DNA of 64,000 nt, taken from NCBI RefSeq assembly GCF_007673525.1, contig NZ_VDZU01000001.1, positions 434,001 to 498,000 on the forward strand. Reading direction: 5' to 3'. This DNA is from Fictibacillus phosphorivorans (GTDB lineage Bacteria > Bacillota > Bacilli > Bacillales > Fictibacillaceae). The notes below the pieces were generated by a model that worked only from the letters and a program-made list of their open reading frames with translations, did no database searches and was not told the origin of the DNA. A program made the translations under genes and the position numbers. Each line of letters starts with the position of its first letter. Position 1 is the first letter of the stretch. Positions 25,914-34,318 of the stretch are shown here, one piece after another.

Positions 25914-26435
25914 ATGGCTAATGGAAAAAAATATAGGGAAATGAAAAGAAAACTTCAAAACATGAAGAACGATATTGATGAGTGGACACAATCCTTACCA
26001 GTACCTCCAGACAAAAGTCCGAATTATCTAGGATATCGAGCATATAGTTTTTCATTAGATGATAATAATTACGATGAAAATATGCTTATCGAGTATAAAA
26101 AAGAAATTATGAAGCAAGTGATAGGATTTGTTAGACGTTTACGTAATAAGAAATCTGTACACGAAAAAGAATATCGTATTTATTGTTATTTCACTTTACC
26201 GGATTTATTTTATTCCGAGGTCATGATTAGTTATACGAAAGCAGGATTAAACAGTTTTTATGAAGGTTTGAATCATGATGGTAACTTCTTAAAGAATTAC
26301 TCCGTAAATAAGAATTCACAATACCTTCAAAAAGAATGGGGATTACAGATTCCTAGTGAATTAAAAGTTAGGGGATATGATGGAGTAGGGGAGCATGAGG
26401 GATATTCCTTTTGGTTAATAGGAGATATAAATTAG
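25914..26435 (+). CDS. DUF3916-like protein
   Basis: A 173-residue protein beginning MANGKKYREMKRKLQNMKNDIDEW, a leader I associate with DUF3916. A middle block follows, with EIMKQVIGFVRRLRNKK, YCYFTLPDLFYSEVMISY, and a Trp/Gly-rich end. No function is established for this family. The assignment rests on the N-terminal pattern and the order of conserved segments and is moderate. It follows ACGAGGTG and ends before a perfect palindromic terminator. Confidence 0.6.
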   Translation: MANGKKYREMKRKLQNMKNDIDEWTQSLPVPPDKSPNYLGYRAYSFSLDDNNYDENMLIEYKKEIMKQVIGFVRRLRNKKSVHEKEYRIYCYFTLPDLFYSEVMISYTKAGLNSFYEGLNHDGNFLKNYSVNKNSQYLQKEWGLQIPSELKVRGYDGVGEHEGYSFWLIGDIN

Positions 26436-26445
26436 AAATGAAATA

Positions 26446-26473
26446 GGTGCACGTCTTAATTAAGATGTGCACC
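26446..26473. terminator. Bidirectional terminator
   Basis: A near-perfect palindrome (GGTGCACGTCTTAA/TTAAGATGTGCACC) lies between convergent genes. There is no T-tract, so its strength is uncertain. Confidence 0.55.
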
Positions 26474-26487
26474 CCAGTGGTGTAGAA

Positions 26488-27417
26488 TCAATTACTTAAC
26501 AACACACTACAAATATTCTTTTTGAGATTTGAAGATTCGCACTCTGTTACTTTACGTGCTGAATCAACCGTTATCTCAAGGAAATCTCTCTCCTCTTCAT
26601 ACAATCGTATGGAAAACTCTGAGTCACTAACAGAGGTATCGTGTATTAACTTTTCCATCTGTGGAATCGAGAACCCGACCGTATCTTTATGTATAGTGAG
26701 ATGGAGTGATTCTTCACTATTAATACTACTAGCGATATCTAGCTTCAAATTGGAATAACGATTCTTGAGGTGATTGTGTACAAACTCTAATTCTGAATAT
26801 GGTTTGTAACTTGTATGGGCTTCTTCATGAGCTTGTAAGATATGAAAAGTGCTTGGAAGAAAAACGGTACAAATACTTATAAGAAAGATTGTAATTCTTA
26901 ACATGATATGGCCACTAAGAAATAAATAGGCAGAAACTCCGAATCCTATCGTAATCAGTACAAAAATAGGAGTCAAATCTCCCAACTGTATATTAAAATG
27001 ATCAGTACTATTTATTTGAAGAATGAACCCTGTGAAAATTAATGAAACCATCCAAATACAGAAGAATAAGACCTCTTTTGTTTTTCCCTTCTCAATAAGC
27101 AGGTGAGTGATCGCAAAAAAGAACGCCACAATATTCCCCAATATAGGTATAACCGTACCAGCTAAAGTATGGAACCAGATAAAAGAAATGTTATCTCCCA
27201 CTACGCTTCGTTCAGGTTGCTTAATTAACCATTCAACAAAAAAAGATAAAGCAATTCCGCAAGTCATAGTTATGATCAGACCTTGAAATCCAAACCATAG
27301 CAGAATTATTGTCAGTTCTTCTAACTGTCCCTTTGTTATGCGATAGATCGCCATTATTCCTAATAAACCAAAAATCCCCACTAATGCTGAATAAACCTTA
27401 ATGAATAACCGATCCAA
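26488..27417 (-). CDS. Integral membrane protein with a soluble C-terminal domain
   Basis: A 309-residue protein with about seven hydrophobic segments over residues 5-225 (for example KVYSALVGIFGLLGIMAIY, TLAGTVIPILGNIVAFFFAIT, LFLSGHIMLRITIFLISICTVFL). A polar C-terminal domain has SEFSIRLYEEERDFLEITVDSARKVTEC. The best start is TTG 27417, 8 bases from GGGGGA; an extended frame begins at ATG 27474 but lacks a good site. I do not recognise the family. Confidence 0.65.
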   Translation of the reverse strand: MDRLFIKVYSALVGIFGLLGIMAIYRITKGQLEELTIILLWFGFQGLIITMTCGIALSFFVEWLIKQPERSVVGDNISFIWFHTLAGTVIPILGNIVAFFFAITHLLIEKGKTKEVLFFCIWMVSLIFTGFILQINSTDHFNIQLGDLTPIFVLITIGFGVSAYLFLSGHIMLRITIFLISICTVFLPSTFHILQAHEEAHTSYKPYSELEFVHNHLKNRYSNLKLDIASSINSEESLHLTIHKDTVGFSIPQMEKLIHDTSVSDSEFSIRLYEEERDFLEITVDSARKVTECESSNLKKNICSVLLSN

Positions 27418-27568
27418 AATTATTATCCCCCATGTTGACTGCAATAAAAAAAATACTCTTCTATAATGTACCAAATAATGAGTGTGGAAGAATTATATAA
27501 ATAAAAAAATAGATTTGCAAAGTCCAGTTTTACACGTTTACGGTACGTGTTTTTATATTTGTTACACG

Positions 27569-27673
27569 TTCGCTCAATTCTGCCCCCGTTTCGCTCAAAA
27601 AGACTATAGTTTCGCGCAGTGAACCCGCCGTTTCACTCCAACTAGCCCTCGTTTCGCTCACACCCGCACATTC
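27569..27673. repeat. Five 21-bp degenerate tandem repeats, noncoding
   Basis: Units start at 27569, 27590, 27611, 27632 and 27653. Consensus is TTCGCTCA, then about nine variable bases, then CCCGT. The ends of each unit are conserved and the middles are not. No ORF with a start codon and ribosome binding site uses it. It lies in the gap between two minus-strand genes. Confidence 0.85.
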
Positions 27674-27740
27674 CAGCAAAAAAACAACCTTCACTTCAAC
27701 CACAAGTCACTTCTTACACCCCGAAAACGAAACCCCAAAC

Positions 27741-27788
27741 AAAAAAGCTAACACAAAAGGCGCATTCCGCACCTTTCATGCTAGCTTT
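27741..27788 (-). terminator. Terminator of the 5'-nucleotidase gene
   Basis: A two-part stem (AAAGCTA/TAGCTTT outside, AAAGGCGC/GCACCTTT inside) ends in TTTTTT on the minus strand. Confidence 0.7.
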
Positions 27789-27799
27789 CCACACAATTA

Positions 27800-29473
27800 C
27801 TATTGTTTTGCTACATCCACAATTCGTCCTTCAACTTGTGGATCAACTTTTACTAATTTCGCTACATAGTCACGTAGGTTTTCCCAGTCGGATGCACCTA
27901 GGTCTGTTACGCGGCCTTGCGCATAAGCGTCAGCGAATACAGTGTATCCGTCTCCGCCTTTAGCCGTAAACGCGTTTGTTGCAATGACATATTCTTTTGC
28001 TGTGTCGATCGCTGTATATGTGCCATCAGCGTTCTTCACTTCCATAGAAACTACGCGGCTGCCAGCAGCTTTTGTGCTGTCGAACTTGAACTTCATGCCA
28101 GACACGTGTAGGAAACCGCCGCTTTCTTTTGGAGATTGACTTACACTGTGCTCAAGAGCAGTCTTGATTTCAGCACCAGTTAACTTCATCGTTGCTAATG
28201 TGTTACCAAAAGGAAGAGTCGTTAATACATCACCGTATGTGATTTCACCTTGGTTGATTGGCGCACGGATTCCGCCACCGTTTTGGAACGCCATCACAAC
28301 GTCTTTGTTGTATTCTTTTGCTTTATCTAACATACCGTCTGTGATCAAGTTTCCAAGCGGTGTTTCGTTGCTTCGTACACTTGGTCCTACATCATTTGAA
28401 CGAGGATTCTCAAGTGCTTTTTCAGCTGTTGCGCCAGTTGGTTTGTTTTTTAACTCATCTATCTTGCTTGAGTATTTCTTTAGAAGTTCAGCAGCTTCTG
28501 GATCTGCTGCTTTGTCAGCAATCTTGATCAACTGACCAGCTTGTCCAACAACTTTACCTTTTTTATCGAACTGAACATCAAGTGTTCCTAGGAAATCGCT
28601 GTATTGGTAAGCTTGTACGATGACAGTTGGATTCTTTTTCTTTCCTTTATAGTTCGTATCCACGACAACAGGCTGGTCCAGTTGTGTATGGCTGTGACCG
28701 CCAACGATGATGTCGATGCCATCAACGTACTTAGCTAATTCTAAATCGTTGTCATACTCTGGGTTATCATCGTACCCAAGGTGAGTAATTGCCACGATCT
28801 TATTTACGCCAAAAAGCTGAAGCAAGCGTACTTCTTTTGCTGCTTCTTTAATGTAGTTTTCGAATACTACACCTTCAGGACTGGAGATATCTGCTGTTTC
28901 TTCAGTCGTTAGACCGATGAACCCAACATACTCGCCGTTAATTCTTTGCATTACAGAAGAGTAGACATTGCCGTCTTTTGGCTTGATTGAATACCCTTTA
29001 TATAATTTCTTTAATAATGGATCTTGAGAAAAGTTTACGTTTGTACTGACAAAAGGAAACTCCGCGTTCTTTACGAAGTCAGCCAATGCTTGGTGGCCTT
29101 CAGGGCTTGAGCCAAGATCGAACTCGTGATTACCGAATGTCATAAGGTCATAGTCCATAAGATTCATAAATTCAAGATCTGCTTGTCCTTTAAACTCATT
29201 AAAATAGAGCGTACCAGAGAAAACATCACCTGCATCTAACAATAATGCGTCAGGCTTAGCTGCTCGAACTTCTTTAACGGCTGTTACCTTTTTTGCAACA
29301 TTATCCAAACGAGCATGTGAATCGTTCGTGTGCATGATAGATAAGTTGAACGTTTTATCCTTCGGCGAATTTCCGTGTGCATCTACTGAAGCAGGCATTG
29401 CTAATGGGGAAGAGATAACCCCGACAGCAAGGGAACTAACTAGTAATCTTTTAAACGTGTTCTTAACTGACAT
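27800..29473 (-). CDS. Secreted 5'-nucleotidase / 2',3'-cyclic phosphodiesterase-type metallophosphatase
   Basis: A 557-residue protein with a signal peptide (about 1-32, LLVSSLAVGVISSPLAMPASVDAHG). The calcineurin-like metallophosphatase domain has MHTNDSHARL, LLDAGDVFSG, FGNHEFDLG, AITHLGYD and VGGHSHTQL metal ligands. The 5'-nucleotidase C-terminal domain has NGGGIRAPINQGEITYGDV and AFTAKGGDGYTVF. This is the UshA/YfkN layout without a wall anchor. It dephosphorylates extracellular nucleotides to salvage nucleoside and phosphate. ATG 29473 has AAAGGA upstream. Confidence 0.94.
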   Translation of the reverse strand: MSVKNTFKRLLVSSLAVGVISSPLAMPASVDAHGNSPKDKTFNLSIMHTNDSHARLDNVAKKVTAVKEVRAAKPDALLLDAGDVFSGTLYFNEFKGQADLEFMNLMDYDLMTFGNHEFDLGSSPEGHQALADFVKNAEFPFVSTNVNFSQDPLLKKLYKGYSIKPKDGNVYSSVMQRINGEYVGFIGLTTEETADISSPEGVVFENYIKEAAKEVRLLQLFGVNKIVAITHLGYDDNPEYDNDLELAKYVDGIDIIVGGHSHTQLDQPVVVDTNYKGKKKNPTVIVQAYQYSDFLGTLDVQFDKKGKVVGQAGQLIKIADKAADPEAAELLKKYSSKIDELKNKPTGATAEKALENPRSNDVGPSVRSNETPLGNLITDGMLDKAKEYNKDVVMAFQNGGGIRAPINQGEITYGDVLTTLPFGNTLATMKLTGAEIKTALEHSVSQSPKESGGFLHVSGMKFKFDSTKAAGSRVVSMEVKNADGTYTAIDTAKEYVIATNAFTAKGGDGYTVFADAYAQGRVTDLGASDWENLRDYVAKLVKVDPQVEGRIVDVAKQ

Positions 29474-29632
29474 CTCATCACAATCCTTTCAATTTGTCAT
29501 ACGAATTAAATATATCAAAGAAAATGTAAAGTAGGAGAAAAAATTTGTCGAAATATAATAAAAAATTGTAAAATTCATAGTTCGGAAGGTCATTGTTTTT
29601 CACAAAACAGCATCTAAACGCCTAAATCATAC

Positions 29633-29653
29633 AAAAAAGCCAACCATTTGGCT
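29633..29653 (-). terminator. Terminator of the DUF3846-like gene
   Basis: The stem AGCCAA/TTGGCT with ATGG loop is followed by TTTTTT on the minus strand. Confidence 0.75.
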
Positions 29654-29666
29654 GACTCTCCTAAGT

Positions 29667-29969
29667 TTATTTCCACTTCTTCATCTTTTCTTTTAAGTGA
29701 TCTCTCACTTCTTCAGCTTCTGTTCGGTCGATGCTTCGGAAATCTCCATCATGCTTTACGATAAAGAAGCTCTCTTTTGGTTTGCGTTTTCCATATGTAA
29801 GTTCGTATCCGTTATCCACGTTGCAGACGATTTTGTAAGGAGAACGAAAAAAAGGCTGCATATCTAGGGGGCCGTTCACTATATTTTCAAAGGTTGATAA
29901 ATCATTTTCAATTGATATAATCGATGGTCGTTTAGAAGGCTCGACCATTAAAACAGAAATAGTAGACAA
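29667..29969 (-). CDS. DUF3846-like small protein
   Basis: A 100-residue protein. TTG 29969 has GGAGGG 8 bases upstream. The order ISVLMVEPSKRPSIISIENDLSTFENIVNGPLDMQPF, KIVCNVDNGYEL, ESFFIVKHDGDFRSIDRTEAEEVRDHL follows the DUF3846 pattern (VEPgk-P, IVGG-iE, NEEGk, ffI...dFrSLt). DUF3846 proteins occur in Bacillota and phages and have no assigned function. It is monocistronic. Confidence 0.72.
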   Translation of the reverse strand: MSTISVLMVEPSKRPSIISIENDLSTFENIVNGPLDMQPFFRSPYKIVCNVDNGYELTYGKRKPKESFFIVKHDGDFRSIDRTEAEEVRDHLKEKMKKWK

Positions 29970-30188
29970 AAGTTGTCCCTCCTTTATTACCCTACTAAAG
30001 AAATGGTAACATATTCCTTTTAAATTGGTAATAGGTGTAAATTGAAAGATATTGTCGAAATTGAAGTTTTTTAAATCATTACGTTAGAAAAATAAAAGTT
30101 GAAATATTATACAGTAAATGTATTATTTTCATACAATTTTCAGCATTTTACGACAAGGATTTATTAGTGTAGAAAAGTAAATAAATAA

Positions 30189-30212
30189 ACTCAGAGCGCA
30201 TTCGATCTGAGT
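30189..30212 (-). terminator. Terminator of the LCP gene
   Basis: The stem ACTCAGA/TCTGAGT lies beyond the stop codon and is followed on the minus strand by TTTATTTATTT. Confidence 0.65.
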
Positions 30213-30220
30213 CTATTATC

Positions 30221-31129
30221 CTATTTATTTAGATACTCTTTTAATAAATTCTGCACACGCAGCTGTTCTGATTCATCAACAATTCCATACCAAGTGTTTC
30301 CGATCATCTTCCCTGTACTCTTAAATTCCGTATAGTTAATTTGATGTCTTGCACCTTTATAATTCTTCTGAATTTTCTTCATCTCATCAAATGTCATGTT
30401 CGTTTTCACATTTTCACCGAGGATATCTAGAATATTATCGAACTTTGTAATGGACGAAACGTTTGCGCCTTTATTGATAATAGATGTAATAATCTGGCGT
30501 TGACGATCATTTCTTCCAAGGTCGCCTTTCGTATCCTCATATCTCATGCGAGAATAGGCAAGGGCTTCGGTTCCATCTAATTCTTGCTTGCCTGCTGGGA
30601 AAGAGTAGCCTTGGTAATCGAAGGCTTTTGGGTTATCGACTTCTACACCACCGACTGCATTAACGATATCTCGGAAAGATTCCATATTCACTTTTACATA
30701 ATAATCAAGGGATGTATCTAAGAAATGTTCTGCCGTATCCATTGCCATTTGTGTTCCGCCGAAAGCGTATGCGTGGTTGATTTTGTCTTCATACCCTTTT
30801 CCTATAATTTCGGTTCGGGTATCTCTAGGGATGTTGAACATGAGCATTTTTTCACTCTTTGGATCGATGGCAACGACAATCATAGTATCCGATCGTCCTC
30901 GGTCACCCTCCCGTTCATCCACTCCTAATAATAGGATAGAGATTGGTTTCAGGTCTTTCTTCTTACCTGTAATCACGGGCTTTGGCTTGTCAGTCTCTAC
31001 TTTTTCGTGCATGTCATTGACTGCATCCTTAGCCGTATCATATAGGTAGTAGGCATAGCCCCCAAGACCTAATAGTACGAGTCCAACTAATACTCCTGTC
31101 ACAATAAGAAACTTCTTCATGTACGTCAT
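30221..31129 (-). CDS. LytR-CpsA-Psr (LCP) family glycopolymer transferase
   Basis: A 302-residue protein with an N-terminal membrane anchor (FLIVTGVLVGLVLLGLGGYAYYLYD). The LCP domain has PISILLLGVDEREGDRGRSDTMIVVAID, MFNIPRDTRTEI, KINHAYAFGG, VKVNMESFRDIVNAVGGVEVDN, and LAYSRMRYEDTKGDLGRNDRQRQII. These carry the arginines and aspartates that bind the lipid diphosphate. The family attaches teichoic acids or polysaccharides to peptidoglycan, which could include the polymer made by the cluster at 2355-7454. ATG 31129 is annotated; ATG 31120 is an alternative. Confidence 0.94.
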   Translation of the reverse strand: MTYMKKFLIVTGVLVGLVLLGLGGYAYYLYDTAKDAVNDMHEKVETDKPKPVITGKKKDLKPISILLLGVDEREGDRGRSDTMIVVAIDPKSEKMLMFNIPRDTRTEIIGKGYEDKINHAYAFGGTQMAMDTAEHFLDTSLDYYVKVNMESFRDIVNAVGGVEVDNPKAFDYQGYSFPAGKQELDGTEALAYSRMRYEDTKGDLGRNDRQRQIITSIINKGANVSSITKFDNILDILGENVKTNMTFDEMKKIQKNYKGARHQINYTEFKSTGKMIGNTWYGIVDESEQLRVQNLLKEYLNK

Positions 31130-31459
31130 CGCTTCTTTCTTATGTAAAATAATGACTCTATTGGCAGTATAACATGGGGCTAATTAATGAATAAAATAGA
31201 TACATCAATAGATATATCTAAATTCCTATTAATTAACGCTTTCAGTTGTATGTTTACCAAAGGTTTTACGGTTAGGTTTAAGGGGCTATTAAAGTCTTAT
31301 ATGAAGAGTAACAAGGGGGACAAGGTGAGAATAAGAGGATTAGTTTCAACAAAGATAAAAGAATCCTACTGTAAATTATACAGGTATAGAAAATATAGAT
31401 GTATAAAGAAAGAAATAGATAGTTGTGTATAAAAAAACACTCCACATTTGAGCAGAGTC
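31130..31459. other. Gene-poor stretch between the LCP and AbrB-like genes
   Basis: AT-rich sequence. A plus-strand 81-codon frame (31187-31432) has no ribosome binding site and an implausible composition, so I do not call it. The right end holds the AbrB-like terminator; the left end probably holds the LCP promoter. Confidence 0.5.
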
Positions 31460-31460
31460 T
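31431..31460 (-). terminator. Terminator of the AbrB-like gene
   Basis: A short stem (ACTC...GAGT with extra pairs) ends in a seven-T run on the minus strand. Confidence 0.6.
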
Positions 31461-31675
31461 TATTTCTTCTCTAGGTATTCATCTAAGATTTGAATAACCT
31501 TATTCTTTAATTCGTCAGTAACCTCATCTGTAGATTTAGTTATTATAATCTTATCTTCTTTATAGGAGACGTAAACAGCATCTCCTTCTTCTAATTCCAT
31601 CTGTTTTATTATCTTTGATGGAATATGAACTCCTAATGAGTTGCCTATTCGTCTAATTTTTCTCTCTACCTCCAT
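31460..31675 (-). CDS. AbrB/MazE/SpoVT-type DNA-binding protein
   Basis: A 71-residue protein. VERKIRRIGNSLGVHIPSKIIKQMELEEGDAVYVSYKEDKIIITK is a full swapped-hairpin AbrB fold, with the RIGNSLGVxIP signature typical of MazE-type proteins. A short C-terminal helix follows (LKNKVIQILDEYLEKK). ATG 31675 follows AAAGGAGAG. No MazF-like toxin gene is next to it, so it is more likely a stand-alone regulator than an antitoxin. Confidence 0.88.
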   Translation of the reverse strand: MEVERKIRRIGNSLGVHIPSKIIKQMELEEGDAVYVSYKEDKIIITKSTDEVTDELKNKVIQILDEYLEKK

Positions 31676-31778
31676 ATTAATTTCTCTCCTTTAGCATGTA
31701 TAGAAATAGGTGAAGGACTATGCCTCCACCTTATCATACATTCTTACTATTTATTTGTATACACGCCTAGAGTTTTAC

Positions 31779-32741
31779 TTATGCTCCTGCTTTTACTGAT
31801 TGCTTCCATACTCCATTTTCATCTTGCCACTTAATTATCATTGTTCCGCCTTTACCAGTCATATAAAAAGTTTGTGATGGGTTTGCTACTAGCTCGCCAG
31901 TTGTTCCACCGCCAGCAAATTGCCATTCAACATACACTTTAAATTTATTGTTATTGGTAACACGCCATACACGATCGCCTTCTTGGATATTAAGATCAGG
32001 GTGTGCAGCTTTGAATGTTTCTGATTGACCGTCTTGAATGTATGTGAGATTTAAATTTTGTACGACTAATTCAGCATCATGTACTACTGGTGAATTAACT
32101 GTTCCGATTGCATCAAGCTCAGACTCAGTTAGAGGTGCTTTACCTTCAATAGCTGCTGACACTTCAGTAGAAGTTTCTTGTAGTTCAGCTACCTTGTCGT
32201 TAGCTTCTTCGATTTCAGCATTTGCACGGTTAGCTTCTGTTTTTAAATTATCATTCTCTGCAACCAGTGCGTTATAATTTGCGAGCAATGTGTCGTATTC
32301 AGCTTGAAGAGTTGCTAGCTGAGTATTCACTCCTTGAAGTTCCCCTTTTAATCTGTCAATCTCTGCATTTTTTGATTCAATCGTAGCATTTGCAGTAGTA
32401 AGGTCTGCTTTTAGTCCTGTAACTTCATCGTTTAAGTGATCAATTTGAGTTTGTAATAACCTTTTTTCCGCTTCAAGATCTTTAATCTTAGTTTTAGCAT
32501 CTACAATCTTACCATTTGCGTCTGTTAACTTAGTAGTAGCATCCGCTTTAATTAATCCAATTTTTTCAAGTAAGCCAAACTCGCTTTGTTCATAGCTAAC
32601 AATCTTATTTTTCATGTCAACCAGTTGATATTTTACATTGTCTACTGTATCTCCTCCAGTAAACACTACTCCTATTGTTCCAAGTGTTACAGTCCCTGCC
32701 ACTACCCCTGCTATTACCTTTGTTGATAAAACTCCCATCAA
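31779..32741 (-). CDS. Membrane-associated coiled-coil surface protein under a SinR-type operator
   Basis: A 320-residue protein. The N-terminal hydrophobic segment (KVIAGVVAGTVTLGTIGVVFTGG) is a signal or anchor. Residues about 60-200 form a long coiled coil (LTDANGKIVDAKTKIKDLEAEKRLLQTQIDHLNDEVTGLKADL and on). The C-terminal 90 residues are a beta-rich domain (DRVWRVTNNNKFKVYVEWQFAGGGTTGELVANPSQTFYMTGKGGTMIIKW). TTG 32741 is 8 bases from GGAAGG; ATG 32738 is an alternative. I do not recognise the family. A perfect GTTC-N8-GAAC site upstream suggests coregulation with matrix genes. Confidence 0.75.
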   Translation of the reverse strand: MMGVLSTKVIAGVVAGTVTLGTIGVVFTGGDTVDNVKYQLVDMKNKIVSYEQSEFGLLEKIGLIKADATTKLTDANGKIVDAKTKIKDLEAEKRLLQTQIDHLNDEVTGLKADLTTANATIESKNAEIDRLKGELQGVNTQLATLQAEYDTLLANYNALVAENDNLKTEANRANAEIEEANDKVAELQETSTEVSAAIEGKAPLTESELDAIGTVNSPVVHDAELVVQNLNLTYIQDGQSETFKAAHPDLNIQEGDRVWRVTNNNKFKVYVEWQFAGGGTTGELVANPSQTFYMTGKGGTMIIKWQDENGVWKQSVKAGA

Positions 32742-32868
32742 GATCCCAACCTTCCATTATTTAATGTAGCTTTTTCTAAACTTCGTATACTAAACCGTAT
32801 GTAATTACTTGTTATTACTTATTATAAAAAAATATAATGTTTTTCCACATAGGTATATTTACGTATAC

Positions 32869-32884
32869 GTTCTTTAGAAAGAAC
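32869..32884. promoter_or_regulatory. SinR-type operator before the coiled-coil protein gene
   Basis: GTTCTTTAGAAAGAAC has perfect 7-base arms. It sits 12 bases downstream of the predicted -10 and 128 bases before the coding start. Confidence 0.72.
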
Positions 32885-32896
32885 AACTTAAGTATA

Positions 32897-32926
32897 ATAT
32901 TACAATTATAAGTAAATATTTGTCAA
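32897..32926 (-). promoter_or_regulatory. Promoter of the coiled-coil protein gene
   Basis: On the minus strand a consensus TTGACA (plus 32926-32921) is followed after 18 bases by TAATAT (32902-32897). The operator at 32869-32884 is immediately downstream. Confidence 0.6.
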
Positions 32927-33108
32927 TATTTTAATTTTTTGTGCTTTTGGAAGAACATTAAACACTAGGTTATAGCGACTAAAGTAATGAATTTGTGTTT
33001 TTTTTTGTTATTTTGTCAAATGTATATACATAATGCAATGGGGATTCGTGTGAGAGAATTAAATTAAGTGAATCAGTTAAATATATTCTAATGTTTGTCC
33101 ATCCAATG
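32927..33108. other. AT-rich intergenic region, no gene seen
   Basis: Nothing recognisable lies between the coiled-coil gene promoter and the first lipoprotein remnant. Confidence 0.5.
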
Positions 33109-33306
33109 AAGTGCGTTCAGAGGGTGTTTGGACACAGGAAGGTGAAGTGGAAGGAAGTATAAAGCGGGATTTATGCGTTAATTCATAAAAAAACTCAAAC
33201 CACCAGGGTATTAATAAATCATACTTAATGATAATTTCATTTCCTAAGGAAAAGGATATGGGAAAAAGACAATACGCTCATGCGTATAAATCCAGATTAT
33301 ATTATT
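33109..33306 (+). pseudogene. Remnant A of a DUF1672/TilA-like lipoprotein gene
   Basis: Two fused pieces match the downstream intact copies: an internal piece (V/RSEGVWTQEGEVEGSIK, as in copy 3) and, after a large deletion, the 3' end (PPGY-ILNDN, frameshifted, and YGKKTIRSCV-like sequence ending INPDYIIKN-stop). There is no start or signal peptide. It is the most decayed member of the tandem array. Confidence 0.8.
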
Positions 33307-33393
33307 AAGAATTAGCTAAAAAATTGCACTCTCATTGTTCCGTACACAAGCTAAATTTGCATGTAAGTCTAAATTAACAGGAGGTTCATACAT

Positions 33394-34277
33394 ATGTTAT
33401 CCATAAAAAAGAGGATGGTAGTTTCTTTTATTAGCATCATCCTACTAGGAGGCTGTGGTTTTACTGGAAAAAAAGGGGGGAATTCATATGTTCGCGTCAG
33501 GATTACACAGGCAAGGAATTCAGGCTGCAGAATGGTGATGAGAACGACAAAATTGCTGAGAGAAGCAGAGAGAAAGTGATTTCAGGAACGGAAGAGTTCT
33601 TTCTGAAAAAATATAATACAAAAGTGAAGGTTAACAACATTGTGGGGAATAAAGACGGTGCTACTGTATATGTGGAATCTGTTGGAGAACCTCATTTTCA
33701 CACATTCGCTGTTATTCCAATTGATACGCAAGAAAACGTGCGACCAGATGGTATATGGACCCTAGAAGGTGAAGTGGAAGGCAATATCGAGAGTGGGATA
33801 TATGCTTTAATTCATGAGGAGAAATTAAAAAAAATTAATAATTATCTAAATGAATTCATCAAGAAGCATCCTGTAGTCGGTCGTAGAGAGGAAGTAATTA
33901 AGAATACTTCTTCAACAGGTTATACAACACCTTATTATTACGTTATTAATTTTGGAGACAGTCTTAGCTCCTATAAAGATCAGTATTTAAGGAACCCTGA
34001 AACAAAAAAGGAAGTGTATCAGAAACAATCTCAGTCTTTAACTTTTGATCCGGAATATTACAACATTGTAATTGAATTATTTATGAAAGAAGAAAACAAA
34101 GAACCTGATCAAAAGATTTTTGATGAGCTTGAAGCGGATATCGAAAAAAGGGATGGACTTCCTCCTGGTTCTTACACAGTAATACTTAATGATAATTACA
34201 TACAAAAAGAAAATGGTCACAGCCAAAAAGACAATACTCTTATGCGCGTAAATCCTGATTATATTATTAAGGAGTAA
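33394..34277 (+). pseudogene. Lipoprotein copy 1 (DUF1672/TilA-like), single-base frameshift
   Basis: ATG 33394 follows GGAGG and opens a lipoprotein signal (RMVVSFISIILLGGCGF, lipobox LGGC). At about 33497 one T is missing relative to copies 2 and 3 (GCGTCAGGAT against GTGTTCAGGAT), which shifts the frame. The rest of the protein stays open in the second frame to 34277: SGTEEFFLKKYNTKVKVNNIVGNKDGATVYVESVGEPHFHTFAVIPIDTQENVRP and on to NPDYIIKE. As written only a 61-residue product would be made. Correction would give about 293 residues like copy 3. Confidence 0.85.
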
Positions 34278-34318
34278 CCTATGGTGTTTTATCTAATGAA
34301 ACAGGGAGGATCGTATAA

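Noticed and set aside
27569..27673. Possible CRISPR array or transposon end
   Set aside because: The 21-bp unit is too short and degenerate for a CRISPR repeat, and no cas genes or terminal inverted repeats are nearby.
31187..31432. Plus-strand 81-codon frame
   Set aside because: No ribosome binding site, no recognisable motif, odd Lys/Arg/Tyr-rich composition, and it overlaps the leader of the LCP gene and the AbrB terminator.
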